DNA of 64,000 nt from Sphingomonas naphthae (lineage in GTDB: Bacteria > Pseudomonadota > Alphaproteobacteria > Sphingomonadales > Sphingomonadaceae): the NCBI RefSeq assembly GCF_028607085.1, contig NZ_CP117412.1, positions 121,405 through 185,404 of the forward strand, written 5' to 3'. The stretch's first letter is position 1. Each line of letters starts with the position of its first letter. Below the pieces are notes generated by a model. It had not been told where the DNA came from. It made no database searches and worked only from the letters and a program-made list of their open reading frames with translations. A program made the position numbers and the translations under genes. Positions 8,627 to 19,140 of this stretch are shown one piece after another.

Positions 8627-9564
8627 GTGTGGGTCCTTTCGTCTCGCCCCGTAACCTTATCCACCGGGGTTGTTGCAACCACCTCGACGCAGAAGGCTAT
8701 GAACGCCTCGATCGCGGCCGGGGCGAGCCGGCGGGAGGGCCGAACCGCGTAGAGCGGAAACACCTCGCCCGGCCAGTCCGGGAACAGGTCGATCAGCGTG
8801 CCATCCGCAACCAATCGCTCCGTACCGAGGGCCAGAACCTGCGCGATGCCAGCGCTGGCGCAGGCGGCTACTACCATTGCTTCCACATCAACGAAGGTAT
8901 AGCGCCCCGTCACCGCGACCGACCGGGTATCGCCGTCGCGGCGGAACTCCCACTCGAATGGCCGGTCCCGCTGCGGATCGACGAAGTGGAGGCAGTCATG
9001 GTCCGCCAAGTCTGCGGGCGTCTCCGGGCGACCATGGCGTGCGACATAGCCGGGCGCGGCCACCGTCAGCACCCGAGTATCTATCAGGTGCCGCGACGCC
9101 ATTGCCGACGACGGCTGGGGCCCGAAGCGCAGCGCAAGATCAATGCCGCTCCGGGTCAGGTCGCCGGCGTCACCCACGACGAACTCGACATGCAAGCCCG
9201 GATGACGGTCGGCGAGGGTTGGCAAGGCCGGCGCGATCAGGTGTCGCAGCACGATCGAATTGATCGCGACCCTGACGCGGCCGGACACGACCTGCGCCAC
9301 ACCGCTCGCAATCGTCGCCGCCTCCTCCAGCCCGGCGAGGTGGGGCCGCGCCAGCGTGTGAAGGCGCTGCCCTGCCTCCGTCAGGCGCAAGCTGCGCGTT
9401 GTCCGGTCGAGCAGCCGGGCGCCGATTCGGCCCTCCAGTCGCGCCACCGCCCGACTGGCGCCGGACGGCGTCAGCCCTAACGACCGGGCGCCGCCCGAAA
9501 AGCTACCCGCCTCAACGACGGCGACGAGTGTGCCGATGTCTGCCAGCAGTCTGGTGTCACGCAT
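8623..9564 (-). CDS. LysR-family transcriptional regulator
   Basis: 313 residues: winged helix-turn-helix at residues about 5-65 (FVAVVEAGSFSGGARSLGLTPSGASRAVARLEGRIGARLLDRTTRSLRLTEAG pattern) and a substrate-binding domain from about residue 92. It belongs by sequence style to the group regulating oxidoreductase genes. It is co-transcribed with the VOC gene and divergent from the NmrA-like/SDR pair (102-base intergenic region 9565-9665), which it probably controls. Confidence 0.93.
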   Translation of the reverse strand: MRDTRLLADIGTLVAVVEAGSFSGGARSLGLTPSGASRAVARLEGRIGARLLDRTTRSLRLTEAGQRLHTLARPHLAGLEEAATIASGVAQVVSGRVRVAINSIVLRHLIAPALPTLADRHPGLHVEFVVGDAGDLTRSGIDLALRFGPQPSSAMASRHLIDTRVLTVAAPGYVARHGRPETPADLADHDCLHFVDPQRDRPFEWEFRRDGDTRSVAVTGRYTFVDVEAMVVAACASAGIAQVLALGTERLVADGTLIDLFPDWPGEVFPLYAVRPSRRLAPAAIEAFIAFCVEVVATTPVDKVTGRDERTHT

Positions 9565-9665
9565 CGGTGATCTTTGCCTCCTGTCAAAGGCTTTGTGAGT
9601 GACACCCGTCTAACGCACAGGTCTGCCATGGCCTAATTCGTCCTGACGATTGAAGGGAGACGGTC

Positions 9666-10535
9666 ATGTTCGCAGTCACGGGCATTACGGGTCAGGTAGG
9701 TGGTGAAGTCGCCCGTGCCCTGCTGGAGGCGGGTGAGCGAGTTCGTGCCGTCGTCCGCCACGAAGACAAGGGGGCGGCCTGGGCGGCGTATGGGTGCGAG
9801 GTGGCGGTCGTCGCTGACGCCACGGACCGTGCAGGCCTCGCCGCGGCGCTGGCGGGAACGTCGGGCACCTTCCTGATGGTACCGCCCGACTACGATCCTG
9901 CGCCGGGCTTCCCCGCTGCGCGCACAATGGTCGCCGCCTATGCTGGCGCGCTGGCCGATGCCCGGCCTGGCCGCGTCGTCGCCCTGTCGAGCATTGGCGC
10001 CCAGATCGACCGCTTCAACCTGCTCAACAACGCCGGGCTGCTGGAGCAGGATTTGGTCAACCCCGGCGTCCCGATCGCCTTCCTGCGCCCCGCCTGGTTC
10101 ATCGAGAATGCGGCGTGGGACGTGGCCGCTGCGCGGGAAGGCGCGATCGACAGCTTTCTGCAACCGACCGACCGTGCCATCGACATGGTGAGCGTGCGCG
10201 ACATCGGCCGCGTTGCGGCCGAACTGCTGCGGGGAGATTTGCAGGAGCGTCGCGTCGTCGAGTTGCGTGGTCCCCGCAAGGTCAGCCCGGACGACCTTGC
10301 TGCAGCATTCTCGGAGGCACTTGGCCGGCCGGTGCAGGCGGTGCCCGTGGCACGCGCGACATGGGAAGCACGCTTCCGCGCCGAGGGAATGCGACACCCG
10401 CAGGCGCGCATGGCGATGCTCGACGGCTTCAACGAAGGCTGGATTGAATTTGCCGGCGAGGGCGCCGGCATCGAACCGGCGGTCGGTACCGTCGATATGG
10501 CAGAGGTCGTCTCCGACCTTTGTGCGCGGAGCTGA
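9666..10535 (+). CDS. NmrA-like NAD(P)-binding protein (atypical SDR)
   Basis: 289 residues beginning with the Rossmann motif VTGITGQVGGEVARALLEAG (residues 4-23, GxxGxxG), followed by VRHEDK (nucleotide ribose contact) and a substrate domain with LRPAWFIEN. This is the NmrA/HSCARG-like group: some are redox sensors, others NAD(P)H:quinone or sugar-type oxidoreductases; the catalytic Tyr-x-x-x-Lys of classical SDRs is absent. A GAAGGGAGA sequence precedes the ATG. It forms an operon with the SDR gene 11 bases downstream and diverges from lysR. Confidence 0.88.
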   Translation: MFAVTGITGQVGGEVARALLEAGERVRAVVRHEDKGAAWAAYGCEVAVVADATDRAGLAAALAGTSGTFLMVPPDYDPAPGFPAARTMVAAYAGALADARPGRVVALSSIGAQIDRFNLLNNAGLLEQDLVNPGVPIAFLRPAWFIENAAWDVAAAREGAIDSFLQPTDRAIDMVSVRDIGRVAAELLRGDLQERRVVELRGPRKVSPDDLAAAFSEALGRPVQAVPVARATWEARFRAEGMRHPQARMAMLDGFNEGWIEFAGEGAGIEPAVGTVDMAEVVSDLCARS

Positions 10536-10546
10536 AGGAGGTCATC

Positions 10547-11320
10547 ATGGCGCGCATCTTCATTACCGGCTCCGCCCAAGGGCTGGGCCTCATGACCGGG
10601 CAATTGCTCGCGGAAGGCGGGCATGAGGTCGTCCTTCATGCTCGCGACGCGGCGAGGGCGGCGGCTACGCGCGCCGCTCTGCCGGCTGTGGCCGGTATGG
10701 TGGAAGGGGATGTTGCGACGCTGGCCGGGATGCGGGCGGTCGCGGCGCAGGTGAACGCGTTTGGATCGTTCGACGCGGTGATCCACAACGTCGCGATCGG
10801 CTACCGCGAACCGCGCCGCGACATCACGGCGGACGGGCTTCCAGCCCTGTTCGCGACCAATGTGCTGGCGCCCTACGCTCTGACCGCGCTGATGCATCGG
10901 CCGCGACGGTTGATCTATCTCAGCTCAGGTATGCACCACCATGTCCGCACGGAGATCGACGACATGCTTTGGGAGCGGCGCCGTTGGAATGGCTCGACCG
11001 CCTACGCCGAGAGCAAGTTGTACGATGCGATGCTGGCCTTCGCCATCGCGCGACAATGGCCGGATACGATCTCGAACGCGCTGGAGCCGGGGTGGGTACC
11101 GACGCGGATGGGCGGTGCGGGCGCGCCCGACGACATGGACCAGGCACATCGCACCCAAGCTTGGCTGGCGGTCTCCAACGATCCCGCGGCGATGCGATCT
11201 GGCCGCTATTTTTATCACCTGGAGGAGCGGGCGGCCAACCCGGAGGCGCACGATCCCGCCCTGGCGCGTCGGCTTCTCGACCGATGTGCCGCGTTCAGCA
11301 AGATCGAACTTCCGTCCTGA
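10547..11320 (+). CDS. Short-chain dehydrogenase/reductase
   Basis: 257 residues. The cofactor motif TGSAQGLGL (TGxxxGxG) lies at residues 6-14, the NVA-type stabilising motif is HNVAIG, and the catalytic YAESK (Tyr-x-x-x-Lys) follows the Ser of LSSGM. ATG at 10547 is chosen over the earlier in-frame codon because of a strong AAGGAGG seven bases upstream. Substrate unknown. Probably LysR-controlled with the gene upstream. Confidence 0.92.
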   Translation: MARIFITGSAQGLGLMTGQLLAEGGHEVVLHARDAARAAATRAALPAVAGMVEGDVATLAGMRAVAAQVNAFGSFDAVIHNVAIGYREPRRDITADGLPALFATNVLAPYALTALMHRPRRLIYLSSGMHHHVRTEIDDMLWERRRWNGSTAYAESKLYDAMLAFAIARQWPDTISNALEPGWVPTRMGGAGAPDDMDQAHRTQAWLAVSNDPAAMRSGRYFYHLEERAANPEAHDPALARRLLDRCAAFSKIELPS

Positions 11321-11435
11321 CTCCGCGTCAGGCATCGGCAGCAAAGGACGCTCGCAGGGTCGCGCCTCGATACATCATGGAACTCGGGATGGGCATTCCC
11401 GATTGGGATCGTTGATCGGGAAACCGAAGACCCGC

Positions 11436-12328
11436 TTAGCTGCGAAGTAACAGGCCCTGCACGACCTGTTGAATCATGGTCCGATGGTCGGGATTGAAGG
11501 GGGATAAGGATCGTGCGGGGTCAATACCGACTCCTTCCGCCGAACGTCCATCGGGATCGCGGTAATCCTCCGCGGGTAACGTGAGCGTCCAACCGTTCGG
11601 AAGGGGCTTGGTAAGCTGATCGGACAACGCACCTCGGGTTCGGCCGCCGATCTGCACCACGTTCGGTAACGCCCGCATTGCGAGGGTGAAGGTTTCGCCC
11701 GCGCTGACTGTCACGTCGCTGGTCAGCAACGCGACCTTGCCGAGAAAGTGAATACGCTCAGACGGCACGACCTCAAACCGTTGGTAAGGGCCGTTCGCCC
11801 CGATGGCCCGTTTCGAAAAGGCTAGCCGTCGCCCTGCCGCGAACCGACTGGCGATATGGAGGCTGATCGCGTCGTACCCGCCACGGTTATTCGTGACATC
11901 CACGATCATGCCGGGAAGCCCCTGAAAGGCGGCAAGAGCCTCGTCCAGCGCGGCATCCAGCGCCTTCGTGTCATCAGGGGGCGCATCCTTATCGAACGCG
12001 CCCATGGAGACGATGTTGATATAGCCGATCTGCCCGATCGTCCCCCACAGGATGCGGCGGTTGGCGACTTGGCGCCCGCCGCCATCGAGCAGGCTAGTGA
12101 TCCCCTCACGGTACGACTTCGACCAAGCCCGTTCCCGCTGCGCGGGATCGGGACCCAATGCCGGATCGGCTCGGGCGCTCACGACGGTCCGAGCTTCGCC
12201 GCCCTCGAAATCATGATCTACGCCGTCGATCCTGGCCTGCAAACCGACATGGGCATCATCTAGGCTGGCGAGCGCCCGAGTGGTTTGCTTGAAAAAGGCC
12301 GTGCCGGGAGCTGAAGCGTCCGTAGTCG
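11436..12328 (-). pseudogene. S41-family (tail-specific/C-terminal processing) peptidase, 5' end removed by IS21
   Basis: About 297 residues of the C-terminal two-thirds of an S41 peptidase: LPGMIVDVTNNRGGYDAISLHIASRF (core strand-helix) and FLGKVALLTSDVTVSAGETFTLAMRALPN, where the Ser of the TVSAGE segment is the expected catalytic Ser. The frame enters the IS at 12329, and the only upstream ATG lies inside the IS end, so the N-terminal part is lost. The missing N-terminus is not visible beyond the far IS end. Confidence 0.8.
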
Positions 12329-12501
12329 TGTCAATCGGCGTCCAAAAAGGACCCCCTATCGGCGTGCAAAAGGGACCCCCTTCGTCGAGCAGCGTAACGG
12401 GTATGACGGGCGCACTGTTCGTGCTGGTTGCGGCGTAGGGCGGGCGTAGCCCGACCGGAGGCGCAACCAGCACGAAGCGTTCTCTGCCGGTGCCCCAGGC
12501 T

Positions 12502-13230
12502 TCAGCTTCGATGTTTGAAGCGCCAGCTGTCGTTGCCGGTTTCGACGATGTCGCAATGGTGGGTAATGCGGTCGAGCAGCGCGGTGGTCATCTTGGGGTC
12601 GCCAAAGACGGTCGGCCACTCACCAAAGGCCAGGTTGGTGGTGACGATGACCGAGGTCTTCTCGTAGAGCTTGCTGACGAGGTGGAAGAGCAGTTGACCG
12701 CCCGAGCGTGCAAACGGCAGGTAGCCAAGCTCGTCGAGCACCACGAGATCGAGGCGCGAAAGCTGGGCCGCCAGCGTGCCGGCCTTGCCGAGGCGCGTTT
12801 CCTCCTCGAGCCGGTTCACCAGGTCCACTGTGTTGAAGTAGCGTCCGCGGGCGCCGGCTCGTACCACATTGGCAGTGATGGCGGTGGCGAGATGCGTCTT
12901 GCCGGTACCCGTTCCACCGACCAGCACGACGTTGCGTTGGCCCGGAAGAAACGAGCCGCTGTACAGCGAGCGCACCAGTCCCTCGTTGATGGGAGTGTCG
13001 CCGAAGACGAAGGCGTCTAGGTCCTTCACCGCGGGTAACCTGGCGGCCGACATCCGGTAACGAACCGAGGCTGCATGGCGGTGCGTCGCCTCGGCACGCA
13101 GCAGGTCGGTCAGGACCTCCATGGTCGTGCGCTTGCGCTGGAGACCGGTAGTGACCGCCTCGTCGAAGGCGCCAGCCATGCCCTTCAGCCCCAACTCGGC
13201 CATGGCCGTCATCATCTCATGCCGCTGCAT
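12502..13230 (-). CDS. istB: IS21 helper ATPase IstB
   Basis: About 242 residues of the DnaC-like AAA+ family. Walker A is [13 protein letters not shown], Walker B is [12 protein letters not shown]. The protein regulates IstA transposase and target choice. The start is taken as ATG 13230, preceded by a GAGG about ten bases upstream; ATG 13251 is an alternative. It overlaps the 3' end of istA, as usual in this family. Confidence 0.94.
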   Translation of the reverse strand: MQRHEMMTAMAELGLKGMAGAFDEAVTTGLQRKRTTMEVLTDLLRAEATHRHAASVRYRMSAARLPAVKDLDAFVFGDTPINEGLVRSLYSGSFLPGQRNVVLVGGTGTGKTHLATAITANVVRAGARGRYFNTVDLVNRLEEETRLGKAGTLAAQLSRLDLVVLDELGYLPFARSGGQLLFHLVSKLYEKTSVIVTTNLAFGEWPTVFGDPKMTTALLDRITHHCDIVETGNDSWRFKHRS

Positions 13231-14749
13231 GGAGACCTCGCAGGCTGTCATAGCGGTTGCAGTCGGCACGGGGCGGATGGCGCAGCGCCAGATCTTCTGG
13301 CGTGACAATAGTCAGCGGTCGCGGCGGTTCGCGCCGGCGGGCCAGGATGTTGACGATGACGTCGTCGCTGGCGACGCCGGCCAGCAATGCTTCGCGCACG
13401 GCCACTTCTACCGCCTCCAGCCCGTCGTCGAGCACCGCTGCCAGCACCCGCACGAACCGCCGGTCGGCATCGTCGCCGGTGCCAAGCTTGCGCCGCAGTC
13501 GTGCCAGCGCAGGCGGCAACTCCCAGCCCTGGAACGGTGCGCCGTTGCGCAGGGCACCCGGCTTGGTCACCAGCACCGGCAGATAGTGCCACGGGTCGTA
13601 GATGGTCCGGTCGCGGCCGAAGAACCGGGGATGGTCGGCGACGACTTCACCGTCGCAGCGCACGACGATGCGGTCGGCATAGGCGCGGACCTGGACGGCA
13701 CGTCGCACCACCCTGGCAGAAACGGAATAGCGGTTGCGGTCGAAGCTGATGAGGCATGTGCCGCTTACCGCATGCTCGCTCTCGTGGAAGCCGTCGAAGG
13801 GTGCGACAACAGGCTGGAGCACCGCCCGTTCTGCTGCCCATGCCTGGGCGACCGTCAGCTCCTTCTGCTCGGGATGCTGGTGCAACTCTGCCCAGCGCCG
13901 ACACTCCGCCTCCAGCCAGCCGTTCAACTCCTCGAGGCCGGTAAATCGCAGGCGCGGCTGGAAGAAGCGACCGCGTGCGGTCTGCACCTGGTTCTCGACC
14001 TGACCTTTCTCCCAGCCCGACGCCGGCGAGCAGGCGGTCGGCTCGACCATGTAATGGTTGGCCATGACCAGGAAGCGACGGTTGAAGACCCGCTCCTTGC
14101 CGGTGAACACGCTCGTCACCGCCGTCTTCATGTTGTCGTAGATGCCGCGCGTCGGCACGCCTCCGAAGAAAGCAAACGCCCGTGCATGCGCGTCGAACAG
14201 CATCTCCTGTGTCTCGCGGGGATAGGCCCGCACATACATTGCCCGCGACGCGCACAGCCGGACATGCGCGACCTTCACGCGCATCGGCTTGCCCGAGATC
14301 TCGACGTCCTCGTGGCTCCAGTCGAACTGGTAAGCCTCGCCCGGCCGGAACAGCAGCGGGATGAACGCCGGCGCATTCATCACGTCGCGACGCTGCGCCT
14401 GCCGCCAGCGCGCCGCATAACGGCGAACCGCGTCGTACGAGCCATCGAACCCCTCGCGTAGCAGCAGGTCGTGGATGCGCGTGAGGCGCAGCTTCTCGCG
14501 CCGCGGCCGTGCCTCATCTTCCTCCAGCAACGCATCCAGTCGCGCCTGAAACGGCCCCAGCTTCGGCAGCGGCTGCACCTCTCGCCGATAACCCATGTCC
14601 GCTTCCGGCGCCCGGATCGCCTTGCGCACCACCTTGCGCGACAGGTGCAGGTCCCGCGCTATCGCCTTGATGGCCTTGCCCGACGCGTGCTCGCGCCGGA
14701 TCCTCAACACCGTCTCCAATACCAGCATCCCGATCTCGCCGCCTGACAC
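13217..14749 (-). CDS. istA: IS21 transposase IstA
   Basis: 510 residues with an N-terminal helix-turn-helix ([22 protein letters not shown]), then a DDE core: Asp in [12 protein letters not shown], Asp in [10 protein letters not shown] and Glu in KGQVENQVQ, followed by the C-terminal beta domain ([16 protein letters not shown]). All catalytic residues are present, so the transposase looks intact. Confidence 0.95.
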   Translation of the reverse strand: MSGGEIGMLVLETVLRIRREHASGKAIKAIARDLHLSRKVVRKAIRAPEADMGYRREVQPLPKLGPFQARLDALLEEDEARPRREKLRLTRIHDLLLREGFDGSYDAVRRYAARWRQAQRRDVMNAPAFIPLLFRPGEAYQFDWSHEDVEISGKPMRVKVAHVRLCASRAMYVRAYPRETQEMLFDAHARAFAFFGGVPTRGIYDNMKTAVTSVFTGKERVFNRRFLVMANHYMVEPTACSPASGWEKGQVENQVQTARGRFFQPRLRFTGLEELNGWLEAECRRWAELHQHPEQKELTVAQAWAAERAVLQPVVAPFDGFHESEHAVSGTCLISFDRNRYSVSARVVRRAVQVRAYADRIVVRCDGEVVADHPRFFGRDRTIYDPWHYLPVLVTKPGALRNGAPFQGWELPPALARLRRKLGTGDDADRRFVRVLAAVLDDGLEAVEVAVREALLAGVASDDVIVNILARRREPPRPLTIVTPEDLALRHPPRADCNRYDSLRGLHAAA

Positions 14750-14934
14750 ACCGCCAAGCGAACAGCCTAGAACACCAGGATGAGGGGTCCCTTTTCGACG
14801 CCGATCACCCCGCTAACGGGGTCCCTTTTCCACGCCGATCCACACCCTTCTGACGCTGAAAGATCAAATGCTTGATTAGGACCGCGCAGCATGGGGCTTT
14901 GAACTGGGCAAGTTACGCGTCAGCAATTCTCAGC

Positions 14935-15489
14935 CTACGCATCCGCTTGCGTAAGAGTCCGAACCGTCGCGATCGGCAGGAACAACCGCAAGCCGTTGGA
15001 GGGCAGCGGCTCAAAGCCATAGCCGGTATAGAGCGCGATGCGTTTCGCCACCTTCTCGGCATCGCCGCAGTCGAACACGTCCAGCATGACGACGGCGATC
15101 CCCAACGCTTCGGCCGCCAAGGCCAGGCGCTTGAGACAATCGACCAACAGATCGCCGCCATAGCCTTGCCCTTGAAAGCGGCTGTCGACGCCGATCATCG
15201 AAATGTAGGCGGCCGGGATACTGCCATGCGCAGGGCGGTTGCGGGCGAACCGATCGGGTAACTCGGTATAGTCGATCGCATGGGCGTTGGTGGCATAGAA
15301 GCCGATCAGCTCGCCCTCGGCACCGACCATCACGAAGGTGCGGACGTTATCCGCCTTGGCGAGCTTGTTCGCGGTCCGGCGGAAGAAGTTGTCGACCTGC
15401 GTGATGCCACAGGAAAAGGCCGCTCGATCGTGCTTGGCAGGATCGAGCGGTTCGATGGTGAAGAGCTTTGCGTCCTCTGTCGCCGTCAC
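14935..15489 (-). CDS. GNAT acetyltransferase toxin (TacT/AtaT-like)
   Basis: 184 residues. The acetyl-CoA pyrophosphate loop RFQGQGYGGDLLVDC (residues about 103-117) and the C-terminal YTGYGFEPLPSN with the active-site Tyr are as in GNAT toxins that acetylate aminoacyl-tRNA. The start is GTG at 15489, overlapping the antitoxin stop by four bases. The preceding gene is a DUF1778 antitoxin, the standard partner. The target tRNA cannot be read from sequence. Confidence 0.88.
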   Translation of the reverse strand: MTATEDAKLFTIEPLDPAKHDRAAFSCGITQVDNFFRRTANKLAKADNVRTFVMVGAEGELIGFYATNAHAIDYTELPDRFARNRPAHGSIPAAYISMIGVDSRFQGQGYGGDLLVDCLKRLALAAEALGIAVVMLDVFDCGDAEKVAKRIALYTGYGFEPLPSNGLRLFLPIATVRTLTQADA

Positions 15490-15794
15490 CTGCTGACGAT
15501 CGTCTCACGATGCCGCGCGAATGCTGCCCGAAGTCGCTCGGTGGGTGCCGGCGGCGTGTCGAGCGCCGCAAAGAAGCGCGAATGATCGACCGGCTGCAGG
15601 GTGGTGCGTTCGTGCGCCGCGATCGTCTCCATCGCAGAGCGATAGGCCGCGTTCATCGTGAAGACGGAATCGTCCACACCGGAAAGAGCGGCAGCCTGCT
15701 GAATCGCCTGCTTGATGCGCGGCTTGGTACGGAAGTTCATCCGCTCGCTGCTGCGCTCCTCAACGGCGCCGACCTGATCCTGAAAGCCAAGCAT
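15486..15794 (-). CDS. DUF1778 antitoxin (TacA-like)
   Basis: About 102 residues. The N-terminal part (SERMNFRTKPRIKQAIQQAAALSG) is the ribbon-helix-helix DNA-binding domain, and the C-terminal QPVDHSRFFAALDTPPAPTERLRAAF is the toxin-wrapping tail typical of the family. ATG 15794 is the start closest to family length. It precedes and overlaps the toxin and likely represses the pair through the palindrome at 15822-15844. Confidence 0.87.
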   Translation of the reverse strand: MLGFQDQVGAVEERSSERMNFRTKPRIKQAIQQAAALSGVDDSVFTMNAAYRSAMETIAAHERTTLQPVDHSRFFAALDTPPAPTERLRAAFARHRETIVSR

Positions 15795-15821
15795 GGCACA
15801 CCTCATCCAACCTTCACGCAC

Positions 15822-15844
15822 ATGTACGTCTTTGCGGCGTACAT
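15822..15844. promoter_or_regulatory. Inverted repeat upstream of the GNAT toxin-antitoxin operon
   Basis: Perfect 7-base arms ATGTACG (15822-15828) and CGTACAT (15838-15844), separated by nine bases, lie 28 bases upstream of the antitoxin start. Ribbon-helix-helix antitoxins of this family autoregulate at such palindromes; the binding is inferred. Confidence 0.55.
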
Positions 15845-16072
15845 TTCAACAAAAGATTGAGAGTCGCTTAATTTGTCTGTCCTGCTGCAGGCGTCAGAAA
15901 CCCGCGTCAGAATGTCTGGCCGGGATGAGCCAACATGCACTTCGATGAGGGGTGTGGGAGCTGGTAGCTGCCGTGAGTGCCGGCGTGAATGGTGAATGAA
16001 GGCGTTCCCGTCTGTCCAAGCCGCCCCGTCCGTTTTCCTACCCAACCCTGCCCTTTGCCAAACGACCGCCAA

Positions 16073-17868
16073 TCACCCACGGCCGATCGCACGACGGATC
16101 TGATCGCGTACGTTCAGGCGGTCCGTATCGGCGAACACCAGCTCGCCCTGCATCTGCGCCATCAGGCGGGGCACGACAAACGTCTGCCCAAGCTCGGCGG
16201 GCGCCGCTTCATGCGCGTGCTCGGCCTCATAGGCGGCGACCTGTTCGCGCACATGGGCGGCGGCGGGCGCGGGGAGCGCGGCATAGACCGCCGCCTTCTC
16301 CGCCTCGCGCAGGAAGCCGGTGATCCGGATCGCGCCATCCTCGACGCTGAGCCGATCGGGCGCGGCGGCCCTCACCGCCGCCAAAGTGCCCGCATCCGCC
16401 GCAACCTCGATCCGCGCGGACGGCAGCGGACGCGCGCGCGCGCCGAACACCCCTCTCCCAACGTCGGCGCCGCTTCGATCGACGCTTCCGCCTCCTGCTC
16501 CTCGAAGCCCATGTCGACCAGCCGGTCCTTGAGGGCCGTCGCGGCCTCCGCGAATGACTTGGACACGAGGTGCGCATAGGCCTTGTTCAGCGCGGGCGCC
16601 TTGCGCCTCCTCGCATAGGGCATGCGCAGCACGCGGCCGAGCAGCTGCTCCGCATCGGTCGCGCTGCGAATGTTGGCGACCGAACAGAAGACGTAGGCGA
16701 AGGAACAGTCCCAGCCCTCCTTCAGCGCCTCGACGGTGATGATGTAGTCGATCGGGCAGTCGGGCGAGAACAGGTCGATGCCGTCGAGACCGCGCTGGTC
16801 GCCGGTCGCGACCGCGATCTTGTCGGCGGGGATGTGGTGGACGGACCGGAGGTGCTCCAGCAGCACGTCGACGGTCACCTCGCGGCCCTTGTCCTCGGCC
16901 TGGAACAGCACCAGCGGGCGGATGTATCCGTCGCGATCGCGGCCCGCCTTCTCCGCCAGCTCGGCGCGGCGCGCGATCGCGCCGGTCACCGCACCCTCCC
17001 AGGTCTGGTGCTCATCCAGGCGGACGGGCAGCTTGATCATCTGCTCCGCCTTCAGCTCCGCGGCGCTAACGGCGTGGAGGATGTTGCTCTTGGGATGCGG
17101 GGTCGCGGTGAACTCGATGATGGCGGACGGGTTCACGCGCGCCTGCATCTCGCGCGACAGGCCGGTCACCGCCTTGTGCGCCTCATCCACGATCATCAGC
17201 GGGCGATGGAGGTGGAGCAGGTTGGCGAAGGAATAGCGTATGTCGTCCGGGTGGCCCCCTACCCGCTTTGCCACCTCGGCACCGAGCGGCTCCAGCCCCG
17301 AGATCCGCTTCGGCACGTTCGCGAACAACGGCTCCAGCGCCTCGTGGTGCGCATAGACCTTGCGCCCCTCTGTGTTCTCCACGCGCAGCGTCTGGATGGT
17401 GGCGACGAACACGCACAGGTGCCGCGACAGGTCGGCCGCGGTCAGCCGGGTGAAATCGGCGATGTCGAACACGCGCACCGGCTCACCGAAGGCGGCAGCC
17501 AGCGCCTTACGATAGTGATGGCGCGGGTTGTTCAGCGCGTCCACGGTCTGCCGGCGGATCGTCGTGGTCGGCACCAGCCACAGCACCGGCGGATAGTCGC
17601 GCCCGATCCACGCATCGCGCGCGACCGCGACGCTGTGCGCGGCGAGCAGCGTCTTGCCGCCGCCGGTGGGCAGGCGCAGGCAGACATAGGGCATCCCCTC
17701 CTGCCCGAGCAGGGGCGTGTAGCGCCCGCCATAGCCGCACAGCCGCCTGACCTGGTCCGGCTCGGTCGTGATCGCCTCGTACGCGGCCTTGGGCCCGTGC
17801 GCCTGTGCCGCTTCGAAAAAGCGACGCAGCGTGTCGAGGGTCGCCTGCTGATAGGTCTTGAGCTGCAT
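16073..17868 (-). pseudogene. Type III-like restriction subunit Res (DEAD/DEAH helicase-nuclease), frameshifted and truncated
   Basis: The first about 475 residues form an SF2 helicase: Walker A RLPTGGGKTLLAAH, DEAH box MIVDEAHKAV, then TATPH and the motif VI region QLLGRVLRMP. After EAAPTLGEG the frame shifts by one base at a GGGG run near 16450; the correct continuation (VFGARARPLPSARIEV...) is read in another frame to the stop at 16073. There the similarity ends at ELVFADTD, well before the nuclease domain expected in a protein of about 900 residues. So there are two lesions. ATG shares one base with the mod stop. Confidence 0.85.
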
Positions 17869-19140
17869 CAGCGGGCCTTCACGTCGTAGGGCGTCTGCTT
17901 GAAGATGACGCGCTCGGCGGTGAGCGTCGCGGGCGACAGCCGGCTCGCCTCGCCATAGATGGTGACCGGGCCGGTGAAGCCCTCTGCCCCCTCCCGGATC
18001 AGCGCCAGCGTCGCGCGTGTCAGCACGTTGCCGCCCGCCGGACGCTTGTCACCGAGAATGCCATTGTAGAGCAGCGCGACCCCCTGCCCGTCATGGTGGC
18101 CCAGGAACGGCGTGGCGGCCGCTCCGGCGAATGGCGTCCCGGTCTCCGCGAACCAGACGTGCGCAGCAAGCGGGGCGAAGGCGATGCCGGCGGCGATCGT
18201 GCCATCGGCGTCGAACACCGCAGGGCCGAGCCGGTAGAAGTCGAACCCGCCCCCGCCCTGCCAGTCGACCGCCCGGCTGATGCCGCCGCCCTCACCCGCG
18301 ATAACCTTGTTCAGCCGCGGCGCGCAATGAGTGACGGCATGGTCGCCCATCTCGATCCCGATCCAGCGCCGCCCCATCTTGTGCGCGACCGCCGCCGTGG
18401 TGCCGGAGCCGAGGAAGGAGTCGAGGACGAGGTCGCCGGGGTTGGTGGCAATGTGGAGGATGCGTTGCAGCAGGCGTTCGGGCTTGGGCGTGCCGAAACT
18501 TACGTCGGCGCCAAACAACGCGTTCGCCTCTTTCTTGCTCTCGTCAGTATGGCCGACCTCGCCATGTGGCCACCATGTCCAAGGCACCAATCCTTCGACC
18601 TCAGAAAGAAAACGGATGACGCTCGGCTGTGCGTTCCCGTCCTTGCCCCAGTAAATCCGCTTCGCCTCAACTAGCTTTTCGAACTCGGGTCGAATCATCG
18701 ACCAGCAGCGACCTTCGGGAGGTGTATGCCGTCGACCATTCGGGGCGACAATCTCGTACATCTGGTTTGGGCGGTAGCCCTGCGCAGTCATCGGAAGCCC
18801 ACGCCAACGCTTACTCGGGTCTGCTTCTTTGGCGTTGTCAGGATTGCGATATCAAGCGGCAGCTTGTTGCGTTGCGCTTTGAAGCGCTCAGGTGATGGCG
18901 AATAAGCGAGCAGATACTCGTGAACGTCGCCGATCGCCTCTCGGTTTTCACGCGAGTAACGCTTTTGCCAAACAGGGCTTGCAATGAAAGATCCGCGTCC
19001 AAACACCTCGTCCATCACGATCTTGAGGTAATGCCCCTCATGATCGTCAATTGACACCCAGATGCTTCCATCCTCAGCGAGCAGTTTTTGGAGTAGTTCA
19101 AGCCGCGGATAGATCATCGCCAGCCACTGACTGTGCTCTA

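Larger units (their letters stand above)
12329..14844. mobile_element. IS21-family insertion sequence (2516 bp) with istA and istB
   Basis: The ends are inverted copies: the left begins TGTCAATCGGCGT and the inverted right begins TGTGGATCGGCGT, each followed by an AAAxGGGACCCC-like stretch. Each end carries a second copy of the ATCGGCGT...GGGACCCC box, as is usual for the multiple transposase sites of IS21. istA and istB sit inside in the family order. The flanks (CGTAGTCG left, CCCTTCTG right) do not form a target duplication, so the copy has probably taken part in a deletion or recombination. Confidence 0.9.

Noticed and set aside
12329..12473. ATG 12473 as the start of the S41 peptidase
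   Set aside because: It lies inside the IS21 end; residues upstream of 12328 have no peptidase character, so it is a fusion by chance.
13121..14461. Plus-strand 446-codon frame over istA
   Set aside because: Antisense of the IstA transposase.
15803..16072. 89-codon minus-strand frame upstream of the toxin-antitoxin pair
   Set aside because: Covers the TA promoter and palindrome and has no protein-like character.
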